This document shows positions 51,025-61,393 of a stretch of 64,000 nucleotides of DNA, piece after piece. Each line of letters opens with the position of its first letter. Position 1 is the stretch's first letter. Origin of the DNA: Herbihabitans rhizosphaerae (GTDB lineage Bacteria > Actinomycetota > Actinomycetes > Mycobacteriales > Pseudonocardiaceae); contig NZ_SGWQ01000011.1 in assembly GCF_004216555.1 (NCBI RefSeq), positions 1-64,000 on the forward strand, given 5' to 3'. A model generated the notes under the pieces. That model was not told the origin of the DNA, did no database searches, and saw only the letters and a program-made list of their open reading frames with translations. The translations under genes were made by a program, and so were the position numbers.

Positions 51025-52398
51025 ATGCCGATGATGCCGGTGACGGATTCGATGTTCCTGCTCGCCGAGTCGCGCGAGCACCCGATGCACGTCGGCGGGC
51101 TGCAGTTGTTCGAACTGCCGGACGGCGCCGGCCCGGACTGGGTGAACGACACCTACCGCGAACTCCTGTCCCAGGTGGACATTCGATCGCTGTTCCGCAG
51201 GCGCCCGCGCGGCCCGGTGTCCAGCCTCGGCCAGTGGTCCTGGACCAACGACGACGAACTGGACCTGGAGTACCACGTCCGGCTGTCCGCGCTGCCCACC
51301 CCGGGCCGGGTGCGTGAGCTGCTCGAGCTGACCTCCCGCTGGCACGGCACCCTCCTCGACCGGCACCGCCCGCTGTGGGAGGCGCACATGATCGAGGGGC
51401 TGGAGGGCAACCGGTTCGCCTCCTACACCAAGGTGCACCACGCGCTGCTGGACGGCGTCTCGGCGATGCGGCTGCTGGAGCGGTCGCTGTCCACCGATCC
51501 CGCGGCCGACCTGAGCGCGCCGTGGACGCAGCCGATGCGCAAGGGCGCGACCGAGAAACCGGGGGCCGACGCACCGGGGCGTGGGCTGAACATGCTGCGC
51601 CAGGCGTTGTCCGACGTGGCGAGCGCACCGGCGGCGTTCGTGCGCGCGGCCAACCAGTTCTTCGGCGACCAGGCCGCCACGCTGCCGTTCACCGCGCCCA
51701 AGTCGATGTTGAACGTGCCGATCACCGGCGCGCGCCGGTTCGCCGCGCAGTCGTGGTCGCTGAGCCGGATCAAGGCGGTCGGCAAGGGGGCCGGCGCCAC
51801 GGTCAACGACATCATGCTGGCCATGTGCGCCGGCGCGCTGCGCCAGTACATGATCGACATGAACGCGCTGCCGGACACGCCGCTGGTGTCCGCCGTGCCG
51901 GTGTCGCTGCGCCAGGACGACAGCGCGTCCGGCAACGCGGTCGGGCTGATCCTGTGCAACCTGGCCACCACGACCGAGGACCCGGCCCAGCGGCTCGCCG
52001 AGATCAAGGCGTCGATGAGCCGAGGCAAGCGGGTCTACGACGGCATGAGCCAGATGCAGATCCTCGCGATGAGCGCGATCCCGATGGTGCCGCTGGCGCT
52101 GGCGCCGATCCCGGGCGCGCTGCAGATCGTCCCGCGCGGGTTCAACGTGCTGATCTCCAACGTGCCGGGGCCGCGCCAGCCGCTGTACTTCAACGGCGCG
52201 CGGCTGCTCGGCACCTACCCGGTGTCGATCCCGTACGACGGGCAGGCGCTCAACATCACGGTCACCAGCTATATGGACAACCTGGACTTCGGGCTCACCG
52301 GCTGCCGGCGCAGCGTGCCACACCTGCAGCGGCTGCTCGCGCACCTGGAGACGGCGCTGGCCGACCTGGAGAAGGCGGTGCTCGGCCCGGCCGGCTGA
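51025..52398 (+). CDS. wax ester synthase/diacylglycerol acyltransferase (WS/DGAT)
   Basis: A 457-residue acyltransferase of the bacterial WS/DGAT family. The catalytic HHxxxDG motif is VHHALLDG near residue 138. The N-terminal PVTDSMFLLAESREHPMHVGGL, the mid NDIMLAMCAGALRQY, and the C-terminal FNVLISNVPGPRQPLYFNGA are diagnostic. It makes triacylglycerol or wax esters from acyl-CoA at the inner face of the membrane. ATG 51025 lies after GGGAGTGCCGCG. It is preceded by a BTAD regulator and followed by a disrupted secreted hydrolase. Confidence 0.96.
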   Translation: MPMMPVTDSMFLLAESREHPMHVGGLQLFELPDGAGPDWVNDTYRELLSQVDIRSLFRRRPRGPVSSLGQWSWTNDDELDLEYHVRLSALPTPGRVRELLELTSRWHGTLLDRHRPLWEAHMIEGLEGNRFASYTKVHHALLDGVSAMRLLERSLSTDPAADLSAPWTQPMRKGATEKPGADAPGRGLNMLRQALSDVASAPAAFVRAANQFFGDQAATLPFTAPKSMLNVPITGARRFAAQSWSLSRIKAVGKGAGATVNDIMLAMCAGALRQYMIDMNALPDTPLVSAVPVSLRQDDSASGNAVGLILCNLATTTEDPAQRLAEIKASMSRGKRVYDGMSQMQILAMSAIPMVPLALAPIPGALQIVPRGFNVLISNVPGPRQPLYFNGARLLGTYPVSIPYDGQALNITVTSYMDNLDFGLTGCRRSVPHLQRLLAHLETALADLEKAVLGPAG

Positions 52399-52476
52399 GC
52401 CGCGATGAGTTCTCGTGCCGGCGGGTGTCTACCTGTTCGACCGGCGGGTGGTCCGCCGGCCTGAGGAGGACTCCCG

Positions 52477-53791
<1,315 letters not shown>

Positions 53792-53795
<4 letters not shown>

Positions 53796-53989
53796 CCACT
53801 CTTGCGGCGGAACTCCCGCTTACCGGCGACCGGGCCGTGCGCGTTGTGCACCTTGGAGTCGGCGTCTCGGTGCGACGCGCCGGCCTGGGCGTTGGCCTGC
53901 TTGCGCTCGAGCGCCTCGCGGAACCGGCGCTTGACGTCATCCTGCTGGTCGGTCGTGGTGGTGTCGTCCGACTTCGGTTCCTCAGCCAT
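53792..53989 (-). CDS. DUF5302 small protein
   Basis: A 65-residue hydrophilic protein with the DUF5302 layout: acidic start (MAEEPKSDDTTTT), VKRRFREALERK, and the conserved end HNAHGPVAGKREFRRKSG. Function unknown; the family is widespread in actinobacteria. ATG 53989 is the family start; an upstream in-frame GTG is not needed. It overlaps the end of the convergent hydrolase pseudogene by four bases. Confidence 0.9.
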
Positions 53990-54051
53990 GGGAACAGATT
54001 GGCACGGCCGTACCGCCCGCGTCGAACCCATTCCCCGTTTGGTGTACCCGG

Positions 54052-54906
54052 TCACCGTGACGCGGTGACCACCGCGTCGACGACCTGCGGACCCTGATGC
54101 AGCGCGAGGTCGTTGTGGTTCGCACCAGACACGATCACCACCCGCCTGGGTTCCGGTGCGGTGTCGGCGACCGTCCTGCTCTGCGCGGTGGGGACGATCG
54201 AGTCGGTGTCGCCGTAGATGACCGTGGTCGGCACGCGGAGCTTGCGCAGGTGTTCCAGCAGCGGGAAGCGGTCGCGCAGCAGCGTGCGCACCGGCAGGAA
54301 CGGGTAGTGCTCCTCGGCGACGGCGGCGAGTTCGGTGAACGGCGAGCGCAGGATGAGCGCCGCTGGCGGGTGTTCGGTGGCCAGCTCGGTGACCACGGCG
54401 GTGCCGAGGCTCTCGCCGTAGTAGACGATCTTGTTCGGCGGGACGCCCAGCTCGCCGACGAGGTACTGACGGGCAGCCCGCGCGTCCGAGGCGAGGCCCT
54501 GCTCGGTGGGGTCGCCGGGGTTGCCGCCGTAGCCGCGATAGTCGAACAGCAGCACGGACAGCCCGCGCCTGGCCAGTTCGCCGGCCAGCGGTGCGCGCCC
54601 GGATCTGTTGCCCCCGTTGCCGTTGGCCATCAGCACCACCGGCGATCCGTCCACTGTGGACTGTATGAACCAGGCGCCCAGCCGCAGTCCGTCGTGAGTC
54701 GTCAGCGTGACCTCGCGCGCCCCGGGAAGTACCGAGGACGCCGGCGGCGGAGTGCCGGACGGCAGGTAGATCAGGCGGCGTTGGAAGACGTAGGCGAGTA
54801 CCAGGACGGTGACCACGAGCAGGAGCAGTGCGGCCAGGACGATCAACGTGATGCGCACCCGCCTAGTGTGCGGGAGCGTTTCGCGCCGCTCGTTCGTTGT
54901 GGCCAT
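54052..54906 (-). CDS. membrane-anchored alpha/beta hydrolase (BEM46/ABHD17-like)
   Basis: A 284-residue hydrolase. An N-terminal basic segment and one membrane helix (about residues 18-40, ITLIVLAALLLLVVTVLVLAY in parts) anchor it. The hydrolase domain has DGLRLGAWF, LMANGNGGNRS at the oxyanion position, FDYRGYGGNPG, the nucleophile elbow YGESLGTA, the Asp in YGDTDSIVP and the His in GANHNDL. It resembles BEM46-type serine hydrolases that may act on lipids or thioesters; substrate unknown. ATG 54906 has no strong ribosome binding site. It is divergent from the FxsA gene with 38 bases between. Confidence 0.92.
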   Translation of the reverse strand: MATTNERRETLPHTRRVRITLIVLAALLLLVVTVLVLAYVFQRRLIYLPSGTPPPASSVLPGAREVTLTTHDGLRLGAWFIQSTVDGSPVVLMANGNGGNRSGRAPLAGELARRGLSVLLFDYRGYGGNPGDPTEQGLASDARAARQYLVGELGVPPNKIVYYGESLGTAVVTELATEHPPAALILRSPFTELAAVAEEHYPFLPVRTLLRDRFPLLEHLRKLRVPTTVIYGDTDSIVPTAQSRTVADTAPEPRRVVIVSGANHNDLALHQGPQVVDAVVTASR

Positions 54907-54944
54907 GAGAGGGTTCGCCCCACACGTTGTTTGGAGTAGTCGTC

Positions 54945-55433
54945 GTGCCCGTGTTGCTGCTGATTCTGCTCGCCATGGTCGTCGAGATCACGGTGATCGT
55001 GCTCGTCGGGTCGGCCATTGGCGCGCTGGCGACCATCCTGTTGCTGGTGCTCGCCTCAGTGGTCGGCATCGCCCTGCTGCGCCGAGAGGGCACGCGAGCG
55101 CTGGCCGCCTTCGGTGACGCGGTGCGCTCGCGGCGTGCGCCACAGCGTGAGATGGCCGACGGTGTGCTGATCGGTGTGGCCGGCATGCTCGTGCTGGTCC
55201 CCGGCTTCGTCAGTGATGTACTCGCGCTCGCGCTGCTGTTGCCCCCCACCCGCGCCCTGATCCGCAAACGCCTCCTGCGCCGTGCTGAGCAGCAGCAGAA
55301 GGTGGCCTACCCAGGCGGAATGGTGGTGGACGCTGTGGTCGTCGACACCGAGCCCCAAACGCGGTCCCAGTCATCGTCGCCGTCAACACCCCAGCCTCGT
55401 CGCCCGATGATCGTGGAATCCCCGGACGACTAG
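54945..55433 (+). CDS. FxsA family membrane protein
   Basis: A 162-residue membrane protein of the FxsA family. About three to four hydrophobic helices (LLILLAMVVEITVIVLVGSA, IGALATILLLVLASVVGIAL, then MLVLVPGFVSDVLALALLL) include the characteristic Glu in the first and the PGFVSD motif. In E. coli FxsA alters sensitivity to phage T7 exclusion; its general role is unclear. The C-terminal 50 residues are a polar tail. GTG 54945 is chosen because GGAG lies nine bases before; a TTG six codons earlier is possible. Confidence 0.9.
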   Translation: MPVLLLILLAMVVEITVIVLVGSAIGALATILLLVLASVVGIALLRREGTRALAAFGDAVRSRRAPQREMADGVLIGVAGMLVLVPGFVSDVLALALLLPPTRALIRKRLLRRAEQQQKVAYPGGMVVDAVVVDTEPQTRSQSSSPSTPQPRRPMIVESPDD

Positions 55434-55503
55434 CCCAACCGGGTGACACCCCCTGCTACCGTCACGCCCGCATTCCGGGTGAGCATGGCGAGGGGGAACG
55501 GCG

Positions 55504-56418
55504 ATGGCCGATCTCGGTGGGTTCGGTAAGGGTCTGTTGCGCAAGGCGCACTCCGCCGCGGAGTCAGCGGAAGTGGCGCTGCGCAAGCGAATCGGTGACG
55601 AGGAGAAGGACGGCCCGCCGCCCAAGCCCGAGGAATCTCAGTCGGTTGCCCCACCTCCGGTGGTGGAGGACGGCGTCGAGCTGACTCCCGTCGGCGAGTC
55701 CGACGAGCCGGACGAGCGCGCCGATGCCGCGGAGGTGGCGGACGAGACCAACCGCCTGCGCCAAGTGATCGAGGGTTTGTTGCCGCCGCCCGGCCCGATC
55801 ACCGAGCCATGGGGGATCGGTGTCGGCACGTTGCTCGCCGAGCAGCCCAGGGTGCCCAAGCGCCTGCGCGGGATCGTGCGGAAGCTCGATCGCTACGGCG
55901 GAGTCGCGTTGTCCCCCAAGGGAATCGTGTACGACGGTGACGATGTCGAGTGGGAGGACATCACCGAGATCCGCACCCGCAACGTCGTGGACTACATGTT
56001 GGCGGACGGTCTGCAGCAGCAGGTCGAGTCGCTGCCGCTGCCGTGGTTCCCGGGGCGGCGCAAAGCTCTCGACGCCCTGAGCCAGGCACTGAACGCCCTC
56101 ACCCTCGCGGTTCTCAAGGACGCGGTGGCCACATCGGCCTTCTCCCTACGAATCCCCGCCGAGATCGAGTACAAAGGTGCGTTCCGCCGCACCAAGGAGC
56201 TGAGTGCCAGCGCGGTCGGCGCGATGATCATGGCCGAGCCTCAGGTGGCCGCCTGCATCCTGGAGACGGCCCGTGCGCGTGGCATCGCGGTGAAGGACGA
56301 CGACGAGTCGATGCTCACCGCCGAGCAACGCGCCGAGGACATCCGTCGCAAGCTGGCCGAGGTGGAGAAGCACCTGGAGAAGGTGCAGAACATGGGCTGG
56401 CGGAAGAAGAAGGACTGA
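55504..56418 (+). CDS. conserved hypothetical protein (304 residues)
   Basis: A soluble protein starting at ATG 55504 after GAGGGGGAACG. The N-terminal 90 residues are charged and disordered (KRIGDEEKDGPPPKPEE). A central domain of ~150 residues (RLRGIVRKLDRYGGVALSPKG, VEWEDITEIRTRNVVDYML, LPWFPGRRKALDALSQAL) resembles a PH-like or small beta domain followed by helices. The C-terminal 40 residues form a coiled coil (RRKLAEVEKHLEKVQNMGWRKKK). No catalytic motif is seen. It is 70 bases downstream of the FxsA gene on the same strand, and may be co-expressed. I do not recognise the family. Confidence 0.78.
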   Translation: MADLGGFGKGLLRKAHSAAESAEVALRKRIGDEEKDGPPPKPEESQSVAPPPVVEDGVELTPVGESDEPDERADAAEVADETNRLRQVIEGLLPPPGPITEPWGIGVGTLLAEQPRVPKRLRGIVRKLDRYGGVALSPKGIVYDGDDVEWEDITEIRTRNVVDYMLADGLQQQVESLPLPWFPGRRKALDALSQALNALTLAVLKDAVATSAFSLRIPAEIEYKGAFRRTKELSASAVGAMIMAEPQVAACILETARARGIAVKDDDESMLTAEQRAEDIRRKLAEVEKHLEKVQNMGWRKKKD

Positions 56419-56427
56419 CGCCGCGAA

Positions 56428-57609
56428 CTACGCCACGCCCACATGCATGGTGTTGCGGATGGGTTTGCGCTGCGGGTCTACCCATGCTGGCGGGATGTAG
56501 TAGGGGAATCCATCGCGCATGATGATTTCCCAGTCTTGTTGGTGGATGATGGTGTGGTGGAATCGGCAGAGTAGTGTCATTGTTTCTTCGCTGGTGATTC
56601 CGCCGTTGAGCCAGTGGATGATGTGGTGTGCGTCGGTCCATTCTGGTGGTCGGTCGCAGCCGGGGAAGGTGCAGCCTTTGTCGCGTGCGATGAGTGCTGC
56701 TCGGATTGCCGGGGTGGCGGTTCGTTGTTCGCGTCCGACGTCGAGTGGTTGGCCTTCGCTGTTCAATACGATGGGTGTGATTCCGGCGTCGCAGGCGATC
56801 TGTCGGATGGTTTGGGGTGTGATGAGCGCTCCGAAGTCGCCTCGGGCGAGGCCGATTTGGTCGCGGAGTTGTTCGTAGGAAATGGTGATGGCGAGGTGCG
56901 GCCGGCGTCCGCCGTCTTGCGGGAGTGTGTCGGAGTTGAGCGCCCGGTGCGCCAACTCAACGAGCGCGTCGGCCCACCTGCGGGCGGCGGATCGGTCGTC
57001 GTCTTTTCCGGCGGGTTTCGCCAGCGGTGACAGCGCTGCCTTGAGAACTTCGGCGCACTCCGGCGAGAGCCGTCCGCGCAGCAGGATGGTGCCGTCGATG
57101 TCTTCGATCATGGAGAATTCCATCCGCTTGCGGGCGGCTTGTTCTTCCAGGACAACTTGTTCGGGTTGCAGGTGGGCGCGGGTTCGGGTGGCGAGCTTGC
57201 TGAGTTTGACGGGGTCGAAGTGTTCGGCTTCGTCCACGAGGAGTTGCTCGACCTCGGCGTGATGTTCGTCGGGAAGTTTGTCGAGGGTGGTGCGCACGAT
57301 CTGCACGTGGTCGCGGTTGATCACGCCGTCGGCTAGTGCTTTCGCCGTGACGGGTAGCTGCGGTTCGATGGGTTGTCCGGTGAGTGTGGTGGAGCCGAAC
57401 AGGGCGTTGGCGTCGGCTACTCGCCGGCGTGCGTCTGCGGGTGTGATCCGTACGGTGTCCCGCAGGAGCGATGCTGTGGAGTAGGCGCCCATTTCTTTCG
57501 CGAGGCCTTGCTCATGGATTTCGTGGATGAGTTGAAGTCGTTCGTATTCGAGTTGTCGAATGTGGGTTTCGCGAGCCCGGAGCTCGTCGATGAGTTGTTG
57601 TCCCCTCAT
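56428..57609 (-). CDS. DUF222/HNH endonuclease (13E12 family), copy 2
   Basis: A 393-residue protein nearly identical to the product of 25096-26277: DUF222 helical region, then an HNH module (CTFPGCDRPP, DAHHIIHWLNGG, LCRFHHTIIHQQDW). About 23 residues differ, mostly conservative; the last ten residues diverge. The nuclease residues are intact in both, so both are probably functional. The 5' flanking ~220 bases are also duplicated. Orientation is the same as copy 1, so recombination between them would remove or duplicate the 31 kb in between. The gene starts at ATG 57609. Confidence 0.93.
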   Translation of the reverse strand: MRGQQLIDELRARETHIRQLEYERLQLIHEIHEQGLAKEMGAYSTASLLRDTVRITPADARRRVADANALFGSTTLTGQPIEPQLPVTAKALADGVINRDHVQIVRTTLDKLPDEHHAEVEQLLVDEAEHFDPVKLSKLATRTRAHLQPEQVVLEEQAARKRMEFSMIEDIDGTILLRGRLSPECAEVLKAALSPLAKPAGKDDDRSAARRWADALVELAHRALNSDTLPQDGGRRPHLAITISYEQLRDQIGLARGDFGALITPQTIRQIACDAGITPIVLNSEGQPLDVGREQRTATPAIRAALIARDKGCTFPGCDRPPEWTDAHHIIHWLNGGITSEETMTLLCRFHHTIIHQQDWEIIMRDGFPYYIPPAWVDPQRKPIRNTMHVGVA

Positions 57610-57833
57610 GCCTCGATTCTACCGAAAAAGGTCGACCACTATGGGGTGAACAATGGGAGCAAGGTGGCGGCGCGGTACGGGCAAAAGGCAGGCGGAGCCT
57701 GCCCGTAGCGCCTGCGGTTAGGGCCGATCGAGGCTCACAAGTCCAGGGCGAGCGAAGCGAGTCGCGTAGCGACGCCGTAGGCGCCCTTGACTTGTGAGTA
57801 TCGGCCCGCACAATACCGCGCCGCCACACCCCC
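57610..57833 (-). repeat. conserved non-coding leader of HNH unit, copy 2, with cloverleaf-like structure
   Basis: Matches 26278-26501 with the same two structures: hairpin TACGGGCA (57676) with TGCCCGTA (57700), and the 85-base cloverleaf-like element from GGCCGAT (57722) to ATCGGCC (57800). All stems are unchanged, while the linker between them differs (CTGCGGTTAG here, CAGCCTTTTAG in copy 1). Identity stops just before the 23-base tandem repeat at 57830. Confidence 0.7.
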
Positions 57834-57898
57834 AGAACCAGCACAAAGATCACCCCAGAACCAGCACAAAGATCACCCCAGAACCAGCACAAAGATCA
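57830..57898. repeat. 23-base tandem repeat, three copies
   Basis: The unit CCCCAGAACCAGCACAAAGA-TCA occurs three times in tandem, and a partial fourth (CCCCAGAGCC) runs into the 3' end of the GNAT gene. Each unit carries TGA in the GNAT frame direction, so the gene end itself has been copied. It marks the outer border of HNH unit 2. Confidence 0.85.
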
Positions 57899-58720
57899 CC
57901 CCAGAGCCTGCATGATCGGCCCAAACCACCGCCCCCGATCACCCGGCATCACCCGCCCCCCGAACACCATAAAAGAAGTCTGCCCGACAACAGAAAGCCC
58001 ACTCGCCTCCGCCCAACGCCCCAACTCGACATGCTTCTCATGCACCTCCACCCGCACGGTCAAGCCCGATTCAGCAGCCAGATCACCGATCAACGCACAA
58101 GCATCGTCCGAAGACGGCGCCACCACCGGCCCGATCACGTCATCCGTGTCGTTCCGCCACATCCCCGCGTACCCCACAACCTCACCCGCACGCCGCAACA
58201 CCCGAACCCGCGAAGCGAACCCCACATAAGCCCGCAGCACGGCGCTCCGGTCAACGCCAGTCACAACCCGATCCAGCTCCAACACCTCGTCCAGAGCGAA
58301 GTCGAGCGAACTCACCCCAGAAGCCGCCCCCGTGAACCGTCCCCGATGCATCGTGTTCACGAAGTCCACCGCGAACCCCAACTTCGAATACAACGGCCGC
58401 CCGATATCCGTGGCATACAACGAAAGCGTGGCATCCCCAGCCGCCGCCATCGCGTGCTCCATCAACCGCCGCCCGTACCCCCGACCCGCGTGCGCCTCAG
58501 CCACCAACACCATGCTGATCCCCGCATCACGCGCCCCGAACCACGTGAGCACCACCGTCCCGATCACCCCGTCGACCGGATGCCGAATCCCGAACACCGT
58601 GCCGACCTCGAACAGAAAGCGCCACTTCGCCTCCTCGGCACCCCACTCACGACTGACCGCGAGCCGAGTGCACTCGGAGAGATCGGCGGCGGACAGCGTC
58701 ACCACAGGCAGGTTCTCCAC
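57896..58720 (-). CDS. GNAT-family N-acetyltransferase
   Basis: A 274-residue protein with an N-terminal GNAT fold (about residues 1-125): ISMVLVAEAHAGRGYGRRLMEHAM carries the acetyl-CoA binding motif (GRGYGRRL), and LYSKLGFA follows. The second half (~140 residues) looks like a second, degenerate GNAT-type domain (VLRRAGEVVGYAGMWRN, VEVHEKHVELGRWAEASGL). The substrate is unknown. GTG 58720 is chosen; a start 14 codons upstream is possible. The stop lies in the last unit of a 23-base tandem repeat, so the 3' untranslated region has been amplified. Confidence 0.88.
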   Translation of the reverse strand: MENLPVVTLSAADLSECTRLAVSREWGAEEAKWRFLFEVGTVFGIRHPVDGVIGTVVLTWFGARDAGISMVLVAEAHAGRGYGRRLMEHAMAAAGDATLSLYATDIGRPLYSKLGFAVDFVNTMHRGRFTGAASGVSSLDFALDEVLELDRVVTGVDRSAVLRAYVGFASRVRVLRRAGEVVGYAGMWRNDTDDVIGPVVAPSSDDACALIGDLAAESGLTVRVEVHEKHVELGRWAEASGLSVVGQTSFMVFGGRVMPGDRGRWFGPIMQALG

Positions 58721-58825
58721 CCGGGCGAGAATTCCCCAAGCCCGCAACCACCCGCGACCCATTTACGCCATCGAGCCCCGCCAGCCGAAATGGCTGACGG
58801 GGCTCGACCGGATATCCGAAAACCG

Positions 58826-61393
58826 CTACTCCGCGCCGGCGACGGTCTCCACCGGCTTCTGCCGCATCGCCGCCCACGCCGGGAGCAGCGTGGACAGGAA
58901 GGCCAGCGCACCGGCCACGCCGATCACAGCCAGATAGATCCAGATCGGCCCGGACGGCCACGGCGTATCGCTCACCACGATGCTGAACGGCACCAGGCTC
59001 GTCGCCGAGATCGCCGTCCCGATGACGATGCCGACCAGCGCGATCAGCGCCGCCTCCACGGCCATCATGCGCATCACCTGGCCCCGGGTGAACCCGGTGA
59101 GCCGCTGCAGACCGAACTCCCTTCGCCTGGCCGCGGTCGCCATGACCAGCGTGTTCACCACGGCCAGGGCCGTGTACGCGACGATCATGCCGACCAGCAG
59201 GTAGTTGATCCACGCCTGCGTCTGCTGCTGCTCGGAGTACGTCTCGGTGAGCACGTTGCGGTCGGCGACGATCACGCCCGGCTTGTCCGCGGTCAGCGTG
59301 CCCAACGCGGCGGTCAGCGCGCCGATGTCGGTGCCCGGCGCGGCGCGGACCAGGATCTGTGAAGCCAGACCCTCGGTGGTGTGCGCCGCGATCAGTTCGG
59401 CCGGCATCAGGATCATCTCGAAGCCGGGCCGGGGATCGAAGGTGGCGACGATCTTCATATCGAGCTTCGCACCGTCACCGAGACGCATGGTCATGGTGTC
59501 GCCGACGTTCTTGCCGATCTTGCGGGCGTGTTCGGTCGGCAGCGCCATCGTGTTGCCGCGCAACGCGGTCAGCTCGCCGGCGGTCGGGGTGATCGCCGTG
59601 GTCTGACCGACGCCGTCCGCGGTCACGCCCTGCACCGGGAACCCGTCGTTGCTCTGCGTCGTGTCGTAGGGCGCCTCCACCCAGGTGTTGCTGGTGACGA
59701 AGGCGGACGCCCCGGCGACACCGGGCACCGTGCGCACCTGGTCGACGAGCTCGGGGGCGATACCCCCGGTCGACGTGGTGATCACGGCGTCCGCGCGCAG
59801 GTTCTCCGTGTATGCCTTCTCCGCGGCCGCGATGTTGGTCGTCTGCAGGTACAGGTTCCCGATCGCGATCCCGGTGGCGAGCATGATCGGCGTGATCGCC
59901 GCGGCCACCGGAATGGAGCGCGCCTTCGAGTTCAGGATCGCGATCGAGCCGGACAGCCCGGACAGCGCCCGCAGCGGCCACTGGAAGATCGCGGTCATGA
60001 CCTTGGTGATCCCGGGGAAGATCAGCGCGAGCCCGATCGCCCACAGCATCACCGTCGGACCGGCCGTGCTCTGCGCGATCGGCCCGGTCATCATCGTCGC
60101 GGTGATCACCATCAGCACGGTGCCGCCGGCGAGGCAGATGACCGAGAACAGCACCCGCGTCCAGGTCAGCCACTTGGTCTGGATGGCCGCCTCGGCCAGC
60201 GCCTCGGTCGGCCGGGTGTTGGCCGCACGCTTGGAGGCGACCCGTGCCGACGCCCACGCGGTGAGCAGCGCGATGCCACCGGCCGCGGCGAAGGGCACCA
60301 GCCCGGAGTGGAACTCGACGACCTTGGGCACCACTCCGTTCGCGGTGAACTGGTCGAACAGCCATTCTCCGAAGATCACGCCGGGGAACAGCGCCGCGGC
60401 GATGGCGACCACCGACACGACCATGGTCTCGCTGATGATCATCCGGCGGAGCTGACGTGGCGTGGTGCCGATCGCCCGCAGCATGGCCATCTCGCGCATC
60501 CGCTGCTGGATCGACAGACCGAGCGTGCTGGCCACCACGAACATCGCGACCATGAGCGCGAACCCGCCGAACACGGCGGACAGAATGATCAGGTTCTCGC
60601 TGCTGATCGCGGCCTCGGGGAACTCGGCGACACCGCGGTCGTCGCCGATCAGCGCGACGGCCTTGGACTTGTCGAGCTTCCCGGCGACCCGGTCGCGCAG
60701 TGTCTTGGCGTCGACGCCGTCCGCGGCGAGCACACCGATCGAGTCGATCCGGCCGCCGCTGAACTGCTGCGCCCGGTCGTCGGAGAAGAACAGCGCGGAG
60801 GTGGTCAGGGTGCCGGTCGGCGCGGCGATGCCGGAGACGGTGAAGGTCTCCGTCTTGCCGCGAACCGCGACCTGCACGGTGTCACCGGGCTTCACCCCGG
60901 CCATCGACGCGAGTTGCTGCTCCAGCACGACCTGGCCGGCCCCGGACGGCTGAGCGCCTTCGGACAACGTGAACGGCGTCAGCTCGGCGGAGGCCCAGCC
61001 GTGGCCGAGCGAGGTCGTCCCCGGCCCCACCGGCATGCCGTCCTTGACCAGGGTCGCCGGGAAGGACACGTCGGGGACGGCCTTCCGCACGCCCTGGATG
61101 CCGGAGATCGTGCCGACCAGGTTGGCGTCCAGCGGCGCCCGCTCCGGCAGCGTGCCGATCTCGGGGTCTTCCTCCGCGTCGCCCGGGTTCTGCTTGGCCA
61201 GGTCGAAGTCGACCTCGGCGGTGACCACGACGGGTGCCGCCGCCAGCCGCTGCGGCGGCACCGCGGTGGTGATGCCGGATTCCATGAGCCCACCGCACGC
61301 CATCACCATGACGGTGCCGAAGAACATCGCGATGAACGTGCCTATGAACCCTCCCTTGCGGAAGCGGAGGGTCTTCATGGCAAGACCGAACAT
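58826..61393 (-). CDS. FtsX/MacB-type ABC transporter permease
   Basis: An 855-residue permease with two FtsX-type modules. The N-terminal helix (LRFRKGGFIGTFIAMFFGTV) is followed by a ~230-residue extracytoplasmic domain, then four helices (ILSAVFGGFALMVAMFVVAS, MREMAMLRAIGTTPRQLRRM loop). A second extracytoplasmic domain follows the middle helices, and three helices end the protein (GLQRLTGFTRGQVMRMM loop). Such permeases do not move substrate through a channel but act mechanically to export peptides or lipoproteins or to respond to antibiotics. ATG 61393 overlaps the ATPase stop by one base (TGATG), so both are coupled. Confidence 0.94.
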   Translation of the reverse strand: MFGLAMKTLRFRKGGFIGTFIAMFFGTVMVMACGGLMESGITTAVPPQRLAAAPVVVTAEVDFDLAKQNPGDAEEDPEIGTLPERAPLDANLVGTISGIQGVRKAVPDVSFPATLVKDGMPVGPGTTSLGHGWASAELTPFTLSEGAQPSGAGQVVLEQQLASMAGVKPGDTVQVAVRGKTETFTVSGIAAPTGTLTTSALFFSDDRAQQFSGGRIDSIGVLAADGVDAKTLRDRVAGKLDKSKAVALIGDDRGVAEFPEAAISSENLIILSAVFGGFALMVAMFVVASTLGLSIQQRMREMAMLRAIGTTPRQLRRMIISETMVVSVVAIAAALFPGVIFGEWLFDQFTANGVVPKVVEFHSGLVPFAAAGGIALLTAWASARVASKRAANTRPTEALAEAAIQTKWLTWTRVLFSVICLAGGTVLMVITATMMTGPIAQSTAGPTVMLWAIGLALIFPGITKVMTAIFQWPLRALSGLSGSIAILNSKARSIPVAAAITPIMLATGIAIGNLYLQTTNIAAAEKAYTENLRADAVITTSTGGIAPELVDQVRTVPGVAGASAFVTSNTWVEAPYDTTQSNDGFPVQGVTADGVGQTTAITPTAGELTALRGNTMALPTEHARKIGKNVGDTMTMRLGDGAKLDMKIVATFDPRPGFEMILMPAELIAAHTTEGLASQILVRAAPGTDIGALTAALGTLTADKPGVIVADRNVLTETYSEQQQTQAWINYLLVGMIVAYTALAVVNTLVMATAARRREFGLQRLTGFTRGQVMRMMAVEAALIALVGIVIGTAISATSLVPFSIVVSDTPWPSGPIWIYLAVIGVAGALAFLSTLLPAWAAMRQKPVETVAGAE

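Noticed and set aside
57830-57898. Tandem repeat as a CRISPR array
   Set aside because: Units are directly adjacent without spacers, and there are no cas genes.
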